From Lithobates sylvaticus (lineage: Eukaryota; Chordata; Amphibia; Anura; Ranidae), in contig CM053029.1 of assembly GCA_028564925.1 (NCBI GenBank), positions 585,721,168-585,785,167 on the forward strand: a DNA stretch of 64,000 nt. The letters run 5' to 3'. This document shows, one piece after another, positions 61,609 through 64,000 of the stretch; position 1 is the first letter of the stretch, and every line of letters starts with the position of its first letter. A program made the translations under genes and the position numbers. The notes under the pieces are model-generated. The model ran no database searches. It worked only from the letters and a program-made list of their open reading frames with translations, and was not told where the DNA came from.

Positions 61609-62185
61609 CCTCATTTACACTTGCGATTGGTAGGCAGTAAATATACGGGGTTGAGCCCAACTAGGCAGTTGCAAAGACATTTGTATTATACGGACCTAGA
61701 CTGGAGGTACGGGAGGAGAGAGAGAAGTGAATCCAAGCAAAGTAGAAGGCTTGTTAGCAACAGAGGTCTGCGCTGTGTGAATGGTGGGATTCTCACCTTG
61801 TCACCGGGAGTGAGGAGGTGGCAACCATGGCTGTGCTGGTGGAGCGGGACAGAGGCTTTGTGGTGTCCCCTCAGAAATATTGTGTATGGTTACATGAGAG
61901 CTTTACAAAGAAGTTCTCAGAGTACTAAGTCCAAGAGTTCAAGGCAAATGGCTCGCTTTTAAGTTGTGGTGTTGCCTTAATGCTGATTTTTGCATGGCGG
62001 TGGCCCCTGTGCCTGTGTCCCGGGCATTAGCAAGCGCATTTGCGAGGGTGTCCCCATCGAGCGATGAGCCCTGCCCACAGCGACAGTTATGTGTAGTGCT
62101 GGACTAGTTCTTGGAAGCAGAGATATCACCAACCTGGATGTGGAGACTCAGGAGAGTATAACTTACTTCACCAGGTAAAGAAAAC
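61609..62185. other. Unassigned; one short frame with a good start context
   Basis: GCAACCATGG at 61821-61830 gives an ATG in a good vertebrate context, opening only 33 codons (MAVLVERDRGFVVSPQKYC...) before a stop at 61926. No splice-site pair or homology I recognise supports it as an exon. The rest shows no element ends. Confidence 0.35.
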
Positions 62186-62530
62186 TTAAAATGGAACTAA
62201 AGTTAGAAAAGAAGAATTGTGAGCAGGCAGATTTTTATTGCAGAAGAGGCATGTCTTCTCTGCAATAAAACAAACTTACTTGTCTCTTCGCAATCTTCTA
62301 TTGCATGTACACTGAGCTTCGCATGCGCAGATCAGCATATGCTCTTGGCATAGTGCCGGTGTGGCCTGGATATAGGACTCCTATGCACATATGTGGGAGT
62401 CCCGTCATCCCCCATTGGCCAATTAAGAGGCCAAAGACCCGACACCCAGGAGAAGCCCATGGCCAGCCGAAGTGGGATTCAATGGATGGAGGTGAGTTTT
62501 CAGTGGACTTCAATTCTGCTTCAACACTTG
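62186..62530. mobile_element. TTAAAATGGAAC-type TTAA element, right end weak
   Basis: TTAAAATGGAACTAAAGTTA opens the copy; the right end, near TTCAATTCTGCTTCAA, is a weak complement. Inside, AGAGGCATGTCTTCTC forms a short fold-back with flanking words. A low-confidence member of the TTAA group. Confidence 0.45.
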
Positions 62531-62579
62531 GCAGGAAGGCTTAAGCCTCATACACACAATCAGACTTTGTACAAACCTT

Positions 62580-63140
62580 AAATGCAGCGCTGGATAGTGG
62601 AAAAACTGTAAATTACCAGTTAACGTGACCCAAATTAATTGGTGAAAATAATAATAATTCAAACAAAATGCATAATCGGTTAATATGAATAACCCAAAAT
62701 AATTAGTGAAATAAATGTTCAAACAAAGTTCATACTCAATCTATGAAAAAAACCCCAGATGGGGGAAGTGAATAAATGAATACTCAAATGAAGTTCATAT
62801 GTGAATACAAAAAATTCCGAAAAATCCAAAGTGATTAAAAAATGAACAAATGAATTCATTTGTTCATTTTTTAATCATTTTTTAATCACTTTGGATTTTT
62901 CGGAATTTTTTGTATTCACATATGAACTTCATTTGAGTATTCATTTATTCACTTCCCCCATCTGGGGTTTTTTTCATAGATTGAGTATGAACTTTGTTTG
63001 AACATTTATTTCACTAATTATTTTGGGTTATTCATATTAACCGATTATGCATTTTGTTTGAATTATTATTATTTTCACCAATTAATTTGGGTCACGTTAA
63101 CTGGTAATTTACAGTTTTTCCACTATCCAGCGCTGCATTT
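62580..63140. repeat. Palindrome, arms of 275 bp, no spacer
   Basis: The centre is GAATTC at 62852-62857. Reading outward, the arms agree at every base I compared, apart from one 11-bp duplication (TTTTTTAATCA) near the centre of the right arm. Mirror frames of about 47 codons (MNIYFTNYFGLFILTDYAFC...) occur on both strands as a result. Confidence 0.97.
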
Positions 63141-63231
63141 TCTGTTTACATATATCTTGTTTGTGCCCTATACCGGGGTTATTAATGTTCAGCTGCAGGA
63201 TTTACCTTCACGGTTTTTTGGTTTAATTTTT
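62580..63231 (+). mobile_element. Retro-insert with 14-bp duplication and a 275-bp perfect fold-back
   Basis: TTTGTACAAACCTT occurs at 62566-62579 and again at 63232-63245, flanking the insert. A 14-bp duplication fits LINE-type target-primed insertion. The first 561 bp are an inverted duplication (arms 62580-62854 and 62855-63140); the last 91 bp (63141-63231) occur once, ending in a T-rich run. The ATCCAGCGCTGCA phrase links it to the insert at 38036. No convincing coding frame. Confidence 0.85.
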
Positions 63232-63793
63232 TTTGTACAAACCTTCCCTGTGGATTTTTGTACAAAGGGCGTCGGCCGTGAACTTGTATTGCATACACAC
63301 GGCAGGACTTTTTTAGCCAACTTTCACCAAATCACATGTTTTTTCTGCTCTTTACCACCACCTTTGATCAACTTCTGTATTGTTGTCTGATCTTTTGCAT
63401 TGGTTCTGAGCATGCGTGTTTGTACTTTGTACAAAAGTCCTATGGTTTTCTGTACACACCATCAGAATTTGCCCCACCTGACTTTTGTTGCCGGAAAGTT
63501 TGTCCGTTCACACAGTCAACAAAAGTCAGATGAAAACCGAAAAAGTTTGTCCGATGGAGCGTACACACGGTCAGATGTTGCCTTAAAACAGCTAATTTGC
63601 ATGTTTGTTGTCCAAAAGTCTGATCGTGTGTACGGGCCTTTAGAGAGGAGGGGGAGGCATAGGAAACAAATTGATAAGTTTGTAGGCAGGACCAAAGTAC
63701 TATACCAGACTTGTGGAAGAACCATGAGACAGAATGGCCTGGCACTGCTTCCTTTATGATGAAGAGATTGACACATTCAGTAGTCAACTATAA

Positions 63794-64000
63794 TGGCCCC
63801 TACACACGATTGGACTTTCCGACAACAAAACCGTGGAATTTTGTTCGAAGGTTGTTGGCTCCAACTTGTCTTGCATACACACGCTCACACAAATGTTGGC
63901 CAACAATTACGAACATAGTGACGTACAAGACATACGGCAAGCCGATAAAAAGGAAGTTCAATAGTCATGTGATATCTCCATTACGAACGCTAGTTTATAC
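63794..64000. mobile_element. TWA-type palindromic MITE, cut by window edge
   Basis: TGGCCCCTACACACGATTGG after TAA at 63791-63793, then TCTTGCATACACACGCTCAC. Same subfamily as the fragment at 37930-38035. The right half lies outside the window. Confidence 0.8.

Larger units (their letters stand above)
62544..63639. mobile_element. TWA-type palindromic MITE split by palindromic retro-insert
   Basis: Left end AGCCTCATACACACAATC after TTA (62541-62543), right end GATCGTGTGTACGGGCCT before TTA (63640-63642). The body resumes after the insert at 63246 with CCCTGTGGATTTTTGTAC. Without the insert and its duplication the MITE is about 430 bp, like the other copies. Confidence 0.85.

Noticed and set aside
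61827-61928. 33-codon frame with a good start context (GCAACCATGG)
   Set aside because: Too short to support alone; no homology recognised, and no flanking splice signals that I would trust.

Overview
This window looks like intergenic or intronic DNA from a large vertebrate genome, most likely a frog and probably a true frog (ranid type). That placement rests on my recognition of several repeat families (TTAA-flanked elements, TWA-flanked palindromic MITEs, CR1 and L2 tails, Tc1-like and hAT-like elements); I could not run a database search. I found no convincing host protein-coding exon, tRNA, rRNA or CRISPR array. Nearly every long open frame lies in a tandem repeat whose unit length is a multiple of three, or in a transposon remnant.

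Layout. 1-6390: a Tc1-like element broken up by a TTAA element and a MITE, then a TTAA-family body holding a 2-kb hAT with a 1.1-kb pyrimidine-rich core, then a CR1 tail holding a mariner-type MITE. 6555-16012: a MITE, three LTRs of one Ty3/gypsy-like group (one followed by a tRNA-Pro-type primer site and a pol scrap), a 1.1-kb hAT and an L1/Tx1-type LINE tail. 17056-24265: an AT-rich element with a 61-bp minisatellite, a Tc1 scrap, then five tandem ~1.0-1.2-kb units that each carry a 21-bp minisatellite. 24961-36805: nested hAT-like elements with 30/31-bp minisatellites, a DIRS-like fossil, an L2-type LINE tail, an AT-rich hAT with a 104-bp repeat, and a Tc1-like element holding a retro-inserted sequence that itself holds a mariner MITE. 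37034-47308: the densest nesting, up to four levels, with two inserts bearing hammerhead-ribozyme-like motifs and a Tc1-like element whose transposase region carries an internal 30-bp amplification. 48162-52706: a fifth gypsy-type LTR holding two hAT-type insertions, another hAT and a MITE. 53170-64000: a second 21-bp minisatellite split by an element, more TTAA and hAT elements, a solo LTR, and a MITE split by a retro-inserted, almost perfect 275-bp palindrome.

Several events can be ordered from direct evidence inside the window: exact 8-bp duplications for hAT-type elements, TTAA or TWA duplications, 13-14-bp duplications for retro-insertions, and filled versus empty copies of the same site. 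Most minisatellites here sit inside non-autonomous DNA transposons. Three cases show two TTAA elements sharing one TTAA at their junction. The most unusual items are the palindromic retro-insert (62580-63231), the hammerhead-like motifs, the five-unit higher-order array, and the Tc1 transposase whose catalytic spacing was stretched by a 30-bp amplification.
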